This document shows, piece after piece, positions 1 through 7,924 of a stretch of DNA of 42,649 bases. Numbering within the stretch: position 1 is the stretch's first letter; every line of letters begins with the position of its first letter. Under the pieces are notes generated by a model. That model had not been told where the DNA came from. It made no database searches and saw nothing but the letters and a program-made list of their open reading frames with translations. The DNA comes from Rhodobiaceae bacterium (GTDB lineage: Bacteria > Pseudomonadota > Alphaproteobacteria > Parvibaculales > Parvibaculaceae). The stretch covers positions 18,534 through 61,182 of the forward strand of contig PAZY01000046.1 of the NCBI GenBank assembly GCA_002715765.1. Direction: 5' to 3'. A program made the position numbers and the translations under genes.

Positions 1-41
1 TCGGTGCCAGTGGGGTGAGGTTTTTCGACGGTGATAGCCAA
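1..41 (-). CDS. Possible start of fixI/ccoI (copper P-type ATPase), cut by window edge
   Basis: Only about 13 codons are in the window. A TTG codon at 41-39 is preceded by GGAG with a 6-base spacer, 41 bases after the fixH stop, and its frame stays open to the edge. In many alphaproteobacteria fixH is followed by fixI, a copper-exporting P-type ATPase needed to assemble cbb3 oxidase, so that identity is inferred from gene order. The few residues visible carry no diagnostic motif. An upstream TTG in the same frame at 53-51 is an alternative start. Confidence 0.35.
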   Translation of the reverse strand, partial: MAITVEKPHPTGT

Positions 42-82
42 AATGGGCTCCAAAACGAAAGAGATCAGGTCAGTTCGTCTGT

Positions 83-616
83 TTATGGCGTAGGGGTAAT
101 CAGAACCCGTTTTTCCTGGAGGAAGGGCGTGCCATTTGGCGCTGTTGTCGTGATGCGTGCAATCCAGTTTCCTGCCTCGGCCAGGGTGATGTCTGCTTCG
201 TAGATGCCCGATGTATGCATGCGCATGGCAGTTGAAGTATCCATGCCTTCAGCGGTTGGACGCCAGAAGCTCAATTCAACCCGTTCAAGGTCAAGGGGTT
301 CACCATCCAGGTCTTTAAAGATTGCAGTGGCCTGTACCTGGTGTCCGTCTTTTCCGCCGCCGGTATCGGCTGTTACGTCCAGCGTTACCGTCCAGCCCAG
401 GGCGGCCTGCGCGGCCTCTGCTTCCAGCACGTGATTGTAGGCACGCCCCTTGCGGTAGGCATTGTCGGTTTCAACACCGTCGAAGGTTGATAAGGCGTAG
501 AAGACCATGATGCCGTTGGCCGCGAAAATGGCAAAGAAGAAGAGACCGAAACCGATCACCGCATGGCGGCCCGTCCACCCGGACTTCTGCTTGCTTCTGT
601 TGCCTTGCTCGTTCAC
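83..616 (-). CDS. fixH: FixH/CcoH cbb3 oxidase assembly protein
   Basis: A 177-residue protein with one N-terminal membrane segment (about residues 19-42, rich in F, A and I) and a C-terminal periplasmic beta-rich domain ending in a GNWIARI-type strand, typical of FixH/CcoH. The family helps insert copper into, and stabilise, cbb3-type cytochrome c oxidase at the inner membrane. Its start overlaps the ccoG stop by four bases (ATGA), so the two are translationally coupled. It sits where fixH is expected in ccoNOQP-fixGHIS clusters. The length fits the family, and no cofactor-binding motif is expected or seen. Confidence 0.9.
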   Translation of the reverse strand: MNEQGNRSKQKSGWTGRHAVIGFGLFFFAIFAANGIMVFYALSTFDGVETDNAYRKGRAYNHVLEAEAAQAALGWTVTLDVTADTGGGKDGHQVQATAIFKDLDGEPLDLERVELSFWRPTAEGMDTSTAMRMHTSGIYEADITLAEAGNWIARITTTAPNGTPFLQEKRVLITPTP

Positions 617-2145
617 CTGTCTGGCCCTCTGAAACTTGTCGTGTTGGAAACCGTTTCCCCGGTCTCGATGTTTTCGACATTGAAGGTAATGTCTGCTTCG
701 CCGCCACTCAACAGGTTGAGGTTGGCCCGAGGCAGTATGACATAAGCTTTGATGTCTTTGAGACTGTCCGGGTCGACTGGGACGGTGAAGCTGATGTCTG
801 GCTCCATGCCCTGACGAACCAGGAGCGCGTTGTCCAGGCCTTCGATGCTGACGCGGAACAATTGCTCGGCATGAAGTTTGTTGATGATCTTGATGGCGTA
901 ACCATTGCGGATGCTTCCGTCGGAAAGCTGGACGAAAATGGGGTTCCGGTCCCGCAGAATATTGAGATCAATGGTCCCGCGTGTGGCGAGAGAGGTCAGC
1001 ATGATGGCGCTGATGATAACCAAGATCGCCATGTAGATGACCGTGCGTGGCCGGAACAGGTGCAGACGCTCCGGCAGCCCCTTTGCACGGCGTTCCATAT
1101 TGGCGGGCGTGTCGTAGCCGATCAGGGCGCGAGGACGACCGACCTTGGCCATGATATCGTCGCATGCGTCAATACACAGGGCACATTGTATGCACTCAAG
1201 CTGCATACCGTCGCGAATGTCGATCCCCATGGGACAGGCTGCAACACATTGGCCGCAATTGATGCAGTCGCCGCGGCCGTCCCAGCTCGTTCCCTTCTTA
1301 TGAGCGCCACGCGGTTCTCCGCGATCATACTTGTAGGTGACGAGCAGGCTTTCATCATCAAACATGGCGCCTTGAATACGAGGCCATGGGCACATGTAGG
1401 TACACACCTGCTCGCGGGCGATGCCGCCCAACAGGTAGGTCGATGCCGCAAACAGCGCGATGAAAAGGTAAGCCGCTGCCGGTGCGGAAAAGGTCAGAAG
1501 TTCAGATGCCAGTCGTGGTGCGTCGTCAAAGTAGAAAACCCAGGCTCCACCTGTTGCGAGCGATACGGCAATCCAGGCGCTGTGTTTAACAACCTTTCGG
1601 ACGAGTTTGCCGAGTGAGAAAGGTGTTTTGTCCAGACGGATGCGCGCGGAGCGATCTCCCTCCACCAGACGTTCAATATAGATGAAGAGGTCGGTCCACA
1701 CCGTCTGGGGGCAGGTGTAGCCACACCAGACGCGCCCGGCGAGCGATGTAACGAGGAAAAGGGCGACAGAGGCCATGATCAGCAGGCCTGTCAGATAGTA
1801 AATCTCCTGCGGCCAGATTTCGATCCAGAAGAAATAGAAACGGCGATGAGGGAAGTCGATCAGGATGGCCTGATCGGGCGCCAATGGTCCGCGATCCCAC
1901 CGCAACCAGGGGGAGATGTAATAGATGGCGAGTGTGATCGCCATGACGACCCATTTGATCAGTCGGTAACGACCATGCACCAGTTTGGGATGGATTTTGA
2001 CGCGGGCAGCATAAAGCGGCCGGTTTTTCTCGGAATTAACCGCTTGCGGCTCGTCCGCGCTACCATGCGGATCGGCAAGCTTTGCCGCTTCGCTGATGAG
2101 GGAAGAAAGCCCATTGGGCGTATCCGCCACGTTGCTCGTCATCAC
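613..2145 (-). CDS. ccoG: CcoG/FixG cbb3 oxidase maturation ferredoxin-like protein
   Basis: A 510-residue membrane protein. Several hydrophobic segments cover roughly residues 65-380. A central cytoplasmic domain carries two four-cysteine ferredoxin motifs, beginning CINCGQCVAACP and CIQCALCIDAC, which bind [4Fe-4S] clusters. Two further cysteine motifs, CGYTCPQ and CTYMCPW, are typical of this family. The C-terminal ~130 residues form the Ig-like FixG domain. Known members reduce Cu(II) for the copper centre of cbb3 oxidase. The gene follows ccoP after a 352-bp spacer and overlaps fixH by four bases. The ATG is the first in frame; an upstream start is unlikely because the spacer looks non-coding. 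Confidence 0.95.
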   Translation of the reverse strand: MMTSNVADTPNGLSSLISEAAKLADPHGSADEPQAVNSEKNRPLYAARVKIHPKLVHGRYRLIKWVVMAITLAIYYISPWLRWDRGPLAPDQAILIDFPHRRFYFFWIEIWPQEIYYLTGLLIMASVALFLVTSLAGRVWCGYTCPQTVWTDLFIYIERLVEGDRSARIRLDKTPFSLGKLVRKVVKHSAWIAVSLATGGAWVFYFDDAPRLASELLTFSAPAAAYLFIALFAASTYLLGGIAREQVCTYMCPWPRIQGAMFDDESLLVTYKYDRGEPRGAHKKGTSWDGRGDCINCGQCVAACPMGIDIRDGMQLECIQCALCIDACDDIMAKVGRPRALIGYDTPANMERRAKGLPERLHLFRPRTVIYMAILVIISAIMLTSLATRGTIDLNILRDRNPIFVQLSDGSIRNGYAIKIINKLHAEQLFRVSIEGLDNALLVRQGMEPDISFTVPVDPDSLKDIKAYVILPRANLNLLSGGEADITFNVENIETGETVSNTTSFRGPDR

Positions 2146-2449
2146 GTCCTCACTTCGTTGCCATGCCTGGCTGCCGTATCAGTGTGGTTGATGATACGGC
2201 GAAACTCATTGTCATTTTGTCACTGGAGCGCCGGTCATGTTGTGGGCTCTGACAGTGGCGTCTGTTGCCTGACGGGGCCTGCCTGAACCAGGCGCTGACG
2301 CACTTTTATCTACGGGTGGGTCGGGCAAAAATCGCCGTGGCGTTGAGCCGCTGCGTCAATTCGCCCAAGCCTTGCTGGCTCTTTGAGCGGGCGTTGCGCG
2401 CTTTCTTTGGACCACCTGATCTACCGTGTTTGCAGATCGCTTCTGTTTT

Positions 2450-2478
2450 ATCCCGGGCAGGGGAAAACTGCCCGGGAT
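2450..2478. other. GC-rich hairpin in the ccoP-ccoG spacer
   Basis: A perfect 11-bp inverted repeat (ATCCCGGGCAG and its complement) with a 7-base loop begins about 20 bases after the ccoP stop. In the direction of the operon it is followed by an A-rich rather than a T-rich stretch, so it is not a classical intrinsic terminator. It may stabilise the 3' end of ccoNOQP mRNA or allow partial read-through into ccoG. Apart from this hairpin, I see no convincing gene or promoter in 2146-2497. Confidence 0.5.
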
Positions 2479-2497
2479 GGTGTCGTGTGCCGGGCCG

Positions 2498-3382
2498 CTA
2501 CTCGCCGCCACCGAGCGAGTGAACGTAGAGCGCGAGTTGTTTCACCGTGACGGGATCAAGGCGATCCCCCCAGGCTGGCATGGCGCCTGCTCTGGCGTTG
2601 GCGATGCTTTCAACGACAGATGCGCGATCTCCACCGTAGAGCCAGATGGCGTCGGTGAGATTTGGGGCTCCCAGTTCGCGGTTACCGGTGCCATCGCTGC
2701 CATGGCAGGCGGCGCACTGGCTCTCAAAGAGAGCTGCCCCGCTTGTGGCGCTTTCCGTCATTTCGGCCTGTCCCGAGATTGCAAGGACAAAGTCTGCAAC
2801 ATTGTAGACCTCGTCTTTAGTCAGAATTTCGTCGGCCAGAAAGCGAGGCATTTCTGACAGGCGTGTGTCGTCGTCACTCTCCCACCGGATGCCGTGCTGG
2901 AGTGTGAGGTGGATATCTTCAATTGATCCTCCCCAAAGCCAGTCATCATCATTCAGATTTGGATAGCCGGTCGAACCTTGTGCGCCGGAACCGTGACAAG
3001 GCGCACAATTGTCACCAAAAGCCGCGCCCCCGCCAGCAAGGGCGATTTCCATCAATTCACCGTTTGAGCGGATTGTATCAAAATCCTGGGCAGCAATCTG
3101 ATCCAGATAGTGCTGACGACCGGCTGTCACTTCCGCGACCTCGTTTTCGACAACCTGGCGCTGTTCATAACCGATAACGCCGCCGGTATAGGTCCAGGCA
3201 CCGTTCATGAAAACGGGCCAGGCCGGCATGACGATCCAATAGACGAATGACCAGACAATACAGGCGTAGAAACTGTAGACCCACCATTTGGGCAGCGGGT
3301 TGTTCAACTCCCGGATCTCATCCCACTCATGACCGGTCGTGTCGATGCCGGTCACATCATCTTTGTGCGGGCTTGCGCTCAT
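2498..3382 (-). CDS. ccoP: CcoP, dihaem cytochrome c subunit of cbb3 oxidase
   Basis: A 294-residue subunit III of cbb3 oxidase. It has an N-terminal anchor (about residues 33-60) followed by two cytochrome c domains with haem motifs CAPCH (126-130) and CAACH (223-227). Methionines in LSEMPRF and in GAMPAWG are the likely axial ligands. It passes electrons from soluble or membrane cytochrome c to CcoO. The ATG overlaps the ccoQ stop (ATGA), so translation is coupled. The size and the order after ccoQ are standard. It is the last gene before the spacer hairpin. Confidence 0.97.
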   Translation of the reverse strand: MSASPHKDDVTGIDTTGHEWDEIRELNNPLPKWWVYSFYACIVWSFVYWIVMPAWPVFMNGAWTYTGGVIGYEQRQVVENEVAEVTAGRQHYLDQIAAQDFDTIRSNGELMEIALAGGGAAFGDNCAPCHGSGAQGSTGYPNLNDDDWLWGGSIEDIHLTLQHGIRWESDDDTRLSEMPRFLADEILTKDEVYNVADFVLAISGQAEMTESATSGAALFESQCAACHGSDGTGNRELGAPNLTDAIWLYGGDRASVVESIANARAGAMPAWGDRLDPVTVKQLALYVHSLGGGE

Positions 3383-3540
3383 GAGTGCTTGTCTCCTTCG
3401 TCGAGCGGCAGGTGCGCCGCGTGTTCGAACTTCTGCTTGTTACCCGGCCAGAATGCATAGCCCATGGATGCAATGAACAGGATGACCAGGAGCACAAGGC
3501 CCCAGGTTCCCGCGAAGTGTGAAAAGGCTTCATAGGTCAT
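3379..3540 (-). CDS. ccoQ: CcoQ, small cbb3 oxidase subunit
   Basis: A 53-codon gene between ccoO and ccoP. From the ATG at 3540 it encodes one membrane helix (about residues 13-30) followed by a short polar tail containing FWPGNKQKFE, the usual CcoQ/FixQ pattern. CcoQ stabilises the cbb3 complex and is not catalytic. Its TGA overlaps the ccoP ATG. A GGAGAG-like ribosome site lies just upstream of the start, in the 11-base gap after ccoO. Confidence 0.92.
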   Translation of the reverse strand: MTYEAFSHFAGTWGLVLLVILFIASMGYAFWPGNKQKFEHAAHLPLDEGDKHS

Positions 3541-3551
3541 TTTTCACTCTC

Positions 3552-4280
3552 CTATTGCGTGATGTTTGCGCGTTCGATGGTGGAGAAGTCCACCAGCGTG
3601 CCGAGCATTTGCATGTAGGCGACAAGTGCATCCAGTTCCGAAATGGTTGCAGGATCGCCGTCAAAATCCCCCACGATGGCACCGGGATAGCGTTCGACCA
3701 TGTCGTCGTAATCCTCGTCCGGGTTCTGCTGGACGAAAACATCTGCAAGGGTCTCTGCGATCATCTCTTCGGTATAAGGGGTGCCGATGAATGCCTGCAC
3801 CTTCAGCGCGTTGACGAGATCGTGGGTCGCCAACGGGGTTTGTGCGAGGAAGGGATAGCCCGGCATGACGGATTCCGGCACGACTGCGCGCGGGTCCGCC
3901 ATGTGGAGCCGGTGCCAGTCATTGGAGTATTTTCCCCCGACGCGGGCAAGGTCCGGTCCGGTTCGTTTTGACCCCCACTGGAAGGGATGGTCGTACTTGC
4001 TTTCGGCTGCGAGAGAGTAGTGGCCGTAACGCTCAACTTCGGAGCGCAGAGAGCGGATCATCTGGCTGTGGCAGGCATAGCAGCCTTCGCGCACATAGAT
4101 GTCCCGCCCTGCCAACTCCAGCGGAGAGTAGGGGCGTACACCTTCCACATCTTCAACCGTGGTTTTGATGAGAAAGGTGGGAACGATCTCGACCAGTCCG
4201 CCGATTGCCACCACCAGCAGGGTGAGGACAAGCAGCAGGATCGAGTTCTTTTCAATAACCGCATGGGTGAATTTTGACAT
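3552..4280 (-). CDS. ccoO: CcoO, monohaem cytochrome c subunit of cbb3 oxidase
   Basis: A 242-residue subunit II. One N-terminal membrane anchor (about residues 13-35) is followed by a periplasmic cytochrome c domain with haem motif CYACH at 67-71. The methionine in [10 protein letters not shown] is the probable sixth ligand. It relays electrons from CcoP to the catalytic subunit CcoN. It lies 12 bases after ccoN and 11 before ccoQ, in the usual operon order. Length is normal. Confidence 0.97.
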   Translation of the reverse strand: MSKFTHAVIEKNSILLLVLTLLVVAIGGLVEIVPTFLIKTTVEDVEGVRPYSPLELAGRDIYVREGCYACHSQMIRSLRSEVERYGHYSLAAESKYDHPFQWGSKRTGPDLARVGGKYSNDWHRLHMADPRAVVPESVMPGYPFLAQTPLATHDLVNALKVQAFIGTPYTEEMIAETLADVFVQQNPDEDYDDMVERYPGAIVGDFDGDPATISELDALVAYMQMLGTLVDFSTIERANITQ

Positions 4281-4292
4281 GATCGTTCCCCC

Positions 4293-5975
4293 TTACTTCG
4301 CGCCGACGGCGATGATTTGACCGTCACCGGCTGGTGCAGGTGCCAGGGCTTCGCCCTCCCGCACATGACCTTTGATTGTCATGTAGACGTTGTAGACCAT
4401 GATCAAAGCACCGATCAGGAAGAGGCCGCCGCCCATGGCTCTGATGACATAGAACGGGTGCATGGCTTCCACAGATTCAACGAAGGAATATTCAAGGAAG
4501 CCGAGGCTGTCATAGGCACGCCACATCAGACCCTGAAGGATGCCGGAAACCCACATCGCGGTGATGTAGAGCACGATGCCCAGGGTTGCGACCCAGAAGT
4601 GCCAGTTGACCAGTGCGAGAGAATAGAGCTGCTTGCGGTTCCACAACCAGGGCACCATGCAGTAGATGGCGCCAAAGGTGACGAAGCCGACCCAGCCCAG
4701 CGCGCCGGAATGCACGTGACCGATGGTCCAGTCTGTGTAGTGGCTCAGTGAGTTTACTGCCTTGATGGACATGACCGGGCCTTCAAAGGTGGACATGCCG
4801 TAAAAGGCGACAGAAACAACGAGCATGCGGATCACCGGGTCAGTGCGCAGCTTGTCCCAGGCACCGGACAGCGTCATCAACCCGTTGATCATGCCGCCCC
4901 ACGAAGGCATCCAAAGCATGATGGAGAAGGTCATGCCGAGTGTCTGTGCCCAGTCGGGCAGGGCTGTGTAGTGCAGGTGGTGTGGTCCCGCCCAGATGTA
5001 GAGAAAGATCAGGGCCCAGAAATGCACGATGGAAAGACGGTATGAGAAGACTGGCCGTTCTGCCCGTTTGGGAACGAAATAATACATCATGCCGAGGAAA
5101 CCGGCGGTAAGGAAGAAGCCGACGGCATTATGACCATACCACCACTGGATCAGCGCATCCTGTACGCCCGACCAGATGATATAGGATTTGGATGAGGTCA
5201 GAGACAGCGGGATGGCTGCATTATTACCCAGATGCAGCATGGCAATCGTTACGATAAACGCGAGATAAAACCAGTTGGCTACATAGATATGCGGTTCACG
5301 GCGTTTGGCCAGCGTTGCCAGGAAGACGATGAGATAGGTCACCCAGACAATGGTCAGCCAGAGATCGACATACCATTCAGGCTCGGCATATTCCTTACCT
5401 TGGGTGACACCCAGCAGGTAGCCCGTTGCCGCCAGTACAATGAAAAGCTGGTAACCCAGAACCACAAACCAGGGCGCGATATCGCCAGCGATACGCGTTT
5501 TGCACGTGCGTTGCACGACATAGAACGAGGTGGCGATAAGCGCGTTCCCGCCAAAGGCAAAAATCACGGCTGATGTGTGCAAAGGACGCAAGCGTCCGAA
5601 ATTGAGGAAAGGCAGATCAAAGTTTAACCATGGAAACGCAAGTTCCAGGGCGATGTAGAGACCGGCGAGGAAGCCTGCGACGCCCCAGAACAGAGCTGCG
5701 AGCGTTGCAAATTTAACTGCCCCGTCATCATAAGCGATGCCGTCTTTTGCTACCGGTGCAGGGCCACCTTCAAGAGCATCAAAATGGCGCTTGCCGATGG
5801 CGAAAATACCCAGGACAAAAAACAGGACAAACAGCGAGGCGTGGAATGCCATGACGCCGTCCAGTGTTTTGGCTGCGATGTAGGTTGATAACAGGGCTCC
5901 GACCACAAAAAGCCCGCCAACGCCGTAGGCCGCTGCGCTTAGTGTGCCTGGGGCCGCTTCACGAGAAGCCGCCAT
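4293..5975 (-). CDS. ccoN: CcoN, catalytic subunit I of cbb3-type cytochrome c oxidase
   Basis: A 560-residue haem-copper oxidase subunit that reduces O2 to water and pumps protons at the inner membrane. There are about 12 or more hydrophobic helices. Visible ligand regions include [20 protein letters not shown], the GPHHLHY segment (Cu-B histidines) and [10 protein letters not shown] (haem histidines). The high-affinity cbb3 type is indicated by these motifs and by the ccoOQP neighbours. It is first in the operon; a FixK/FNR-type box lies about 70 bases upstream of its ATG, so induction at low oxygen is likely. Confidence 0.97.
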   Translation of the reverse strand: MAASREAAPGTLSAAAYGVGGLFVVGALLSTYIAAKTLDGVMAFHASLFVLFFVLGIFAIGKRHFDALEGGPAPVAKDGIAYDDGAVKFATLAALFWGVAGFLAGLYIALELAFPWLNFDLPFLNFGRLRPLHTSAVIFAFGGNALIATSFYVVQRTCKTRIAGDIAPWFVVLGYQLFIVLAATGYLLGVTQGKEYAEPEWYVDLWLTIVWVTYLIVFLATLAKRREPHIYVANWFYLAFIVTIAMLHLGNNAAIPLSLTSSKSYIIWSGVQDALIQWWYGHNAVGFFLTAGFLGMMYYFVPKRAERPVFSYRLSIVHFWALIFLYIWAGPHHLHYTALPDWAQTLGMTFSIMLWMPSWGGMINGLMTLSGAWDKLRTDPVIRMLVVSVAFYGMSTFEGPVMSIKAVNSLSHYTDWTIGHVHSGALGWVGFVTFGAIYCMVPWLWNRKQLYSLALVNWHFWVATLGIVLYITAMWVSGILQGLMWRAYDSLGFLEYSFVESVEAMHPFYVIRAMGGGLFLIGALIMVYNVYMTIKGHVREGEALAPAPAGDGQIIAVGAK

Positions 5976-6038
5976 GTCTTAATCTCCTCAGATTGTTGCC
6001 TTCGCCGGTCGATTTAGACCGACCATCCCCTGCGGGCC

Positions 6039-6052
6039 TTGCCGTAGATCAA
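6039..6052. promoter_or_regulatory. FixK/FNR-type box upstream of ccoN
   Basis: The 14-mer TTGCCGTAGATCAA fits the FixK2-type consensus TTG(A/C)-N6-(T/G)CAA exactly. It is centred about 70 bases upstream of the ccoN start codon, the usual place for an anaerobic activator site of a ccoNOQP operon. The probable cognate regulator is the FnrL-like protein at 10760-11503. No transcription start is visible, so spacing to -35 is untested. Confidence 0.65.
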
Positions 6053-6243
6053 TTGGCCCGCCAATTTCCCAAAAGAATCAAGCTGATAACCCTGTTTCTC
6101 ATAGGTGTTTGTGAAGGATGCCGCAGAGCACATGCCACGACAAGCGTGGGGGGTGCATTTTTCCGAACTTTTGGTGTGGAAAATTGCCGCGCGACCGATT
6201 GTCGTTCGGCAATATTGCCGCAAAGATACGGGCTGGTAATGGT

Positions 6244-7014
6244 TTAGTGGGGTTTTTGTCCCTGCATCAGCGCCTGGATCCGCTCGTCCAGAGACTGGGA
6301 GGCTGCCGCGACGAGTGTGTCGCTCGCCTCGCTCTCATCATCGGACTGCGCTGTGTCGATGTCCGCGTTGTCATCCCCATCTTTTGCGCTGTTTGGCGTG
6401 AGTTGGTGCCCGGGGATGTCCGCTTCTTCAATTGCCGGGTGTTCCGGTTCTTCACGAGCGGGATCTGTTTCCGGTTCGTTGGGCAGGTCCTGCACGGGCT
6501 GGTCGCTCTCCACGGACGGCAGGCCGGTGCTGACAACCAGCGTACGGATGGCGTCTTGGAGAGCCTGGATCCGTTCGTTGCGGGCTGAAAGTGTGTTTTG
6601 CGTCGTGTGAAGGTCTTTTTCGACGGTCGACAGGCGGTTTTCCACGTCTGTCAGGTCTTTTTCGAGTTTTGCCTTGTCAGCGGCGGCTTTTTCCAGCTCG
6701 CGCGCTGCGGAGGTGAGTTGGCGTTTCACTTCGTCCCGTGCCTCGGCTTCACTGACGGCGCGGTCCTGGTTCTGTCTCTCGTTGTCGGATTTCAGGTTTC
6801 GTACCTGCAGGTCACGCTCGCCCAGACGGCGGCGTAATTCCTGCATTTCGGCCAGTGTTTCGGGATCAACGGCATCGGGCGTGGCGCTGTCGGCGACACC
6901 CAGCTTTCGTTTGGTCACGGTGACAGCGCGCCGCCACAGGAGGCTTGCGAATACAGTGCCAAAGAGGCAGGCGATCAAGAATCCCAAAACTGCAAACAGC
7001 AAGCTTTCCGACAT
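6244..7014 (-). CDS. Hypothetical membrane-anchored coiled-coil protein
   Basis: A 256-residue protein that I do not recognise as a named family. One N-terminal membrane helix (about residues 5-27) is followed by a basic stretch (RRAVTVTKRKLG). Residues about 50-165 are a long Lys/Glu/Asp/Arg-rich coiled coil with heptad-like leucines. The last ~80 residues are acidic and low-complexity. The topology suggests a cytoplasmic coiled coil tethered to the inner membrane. It starts 42 bases after the EipA-like gene on the same strand, so it may share its transcript and have an envelope role; that is inference only. Confidence 0.75.
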   Translation of the reverse strand: MSESLLFAVLGFLIACLFGTVFASLLWRRAVTVTKRKLGVADSATPDAVDPETLAEMQELRRRLGERDLQVRNLKSDNERQNQDRAVSEAEARDEVKRQLTSAARELEKAAADKAKLEKDLTDVENRLSTVEKDLHTTQNTLSARNERIQALQDAIRTLVVSTGLPSVESDQPVQDLPNEPETDPAREEPEHPAIEEADIPGHQLTPNSAKDGDDNADIDTAQSDDESEASDTLVAAASQSLDERIQALMQGQKPH

Positions 7015-7056
7015 GGGGGGCCTATTCTTTTTAGTTGGTCACACGACCCGGTCAGG

Positions 7057-7677
7057 TCAGAAGGGGATCCATTCCCGCTCTTTTGTATATTTTAGATAGC
7101 CTATATTGGCGCCTAAACGGAACCCCACACCGGCCCTCATGGGGACCAAAATGATGTTTCCTCTTTGTTGATAGTTAACGCTGATACCACCGATAAAGAA
7201 GGCGCTACCGGAAACACCGGGAAAACGCTGATAAATTTTGTTCGTGTCCGGCAGATTGTAGACCAGTGTGAAAACTTTGGTGCCGTCCCCGCCGAAATCC
7301 CATCCGGCAGAGGGGCCCTGCCAGAAAACGGGCTTGGTTTCCCCGCTTTTCATCACGATTGTCCCATCCCCATAGCGCAGGCCCACCACTACGGCTCCGC
7401 CGCCTTCTTCACCTTTAATGTAGGCGTTGGGGCCGCCATTGTCTGAGAAGATGCGGTGAACAACCTCTGCCATGGTCTCAGCTGTTACGCCGAAAAACTT
7501 GGAGGTTGCTTCGATGACTTCGGCTTCGGAATAGGTGGATTCGCTCGTTGTAGCAGGGGCTTCCTGCCGGGCACCGTCTTCGGCATGAGCGCCAGGGAGG
7601 CTGGCCGCCAGTGTCATTGTGGCGATGAAAAAGGCGCTCAGAGGACGAGCGAGCCGCGTTAGAGGGGTCATCTTCAT
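7057..7677 (-). CDS. eipA: DUF1134 envelope protein, EipA-like
   Basis: About 206 residues from the preferred ATG at 7677, which has GGAG six bases upstream; an in-frame start at 7704 would add nine residues. A signal peptide (hydrophobic stretch ending ASLPGAHA) points to the periplasm. The mature part has the DUF1134 pattern: an N-terminal helix with FFGVTAETMAEVV, then KGEEGGGAVVVGLRYG, FWQGPSAGWDFGGDG, NKIYQRFPGVSGSA and the C-terminal GANIGYLKYT. EipA of Brucella is a conserved alphaproteobacterial periplasmic protein that supports cell envelope integrity. Here it is divergent from the ydbH-ynbE-ydbL envelope operon. Confidence 0.88.
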   Translation of the reverse strand: MKMTPLTRLARPLSAFFIATMTLAASLPGAHAEDGARQEAPATTSESTYSEAEVIEATSKFFGVTAETMAEVVHRIFSDNGGPNAYIKGEEGGGAVVVGLRYGDGTIVMKSGETKPVFWQGPSAGWDFGGDGTKVFTLVYNLPDTNKIYQRFPGVSGSAFFIGGISVNYQQRGNIILVPMRAGVGFRLGANIGYLKYTKEREWIPF

Positions 7678-7855
7678 GTAGCGCTCCAGCATTATTCTAC
7701 GCATCCGACAGATGGGTGCGATTGCCCGATTTATGCCCCTTGCTGTGTGTCATGAGAGGCTCTTGAAATGGGCTCTTCGGCACACCGGCGGGGGGGGCGT
7801 TTGGGGGTCAAATCATATACAAGAGTTATGACACTCTCACAAAGCGGAGTGCATC

Positions 7856-7924
7856 ATGACAGTGTGGCAAAAAATCGACGGCAGGTGGCAGGCCGTGATG
7901 AAACAGGTTGAGGCACAATCGTGA
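7856..7924 (+). CDS. Small 22-codon ORF overlapping the ydbH start
   Basis: An ATG at 7856 has a good ribosome site (GGAG at 7846-7849, six-base spacer) and opens 22 codons ending in TGA at 7922-7924. That stop overlaps the GTG start of ydbH at 7921 in the arrangement GTGA, the classic layout for translational coupling. The peptide is polar, contains two tryptophans, and has no signal or membrane segment. It could be a short regulatory leader that feeds ribosomes to ydbH, or a small protein. I know of no homologue. Confidence 0.5.
   Translation: MTVWQKIDGRWQAVMKQVEAQS

Noticed and set aside
862-1617. 251-codon plus-strand ORF opposite ccoG
   Set aside because: It lies wholly antisense to a clear ccoG with intact ferredoxin motifs and has no family-like features.
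6014-6223. 69-codon minus-strand ORF in the ccoN upstream region
   Set aside because: It overlaps the FixK/FNR box, has no ribosome site that I can see and no family features.
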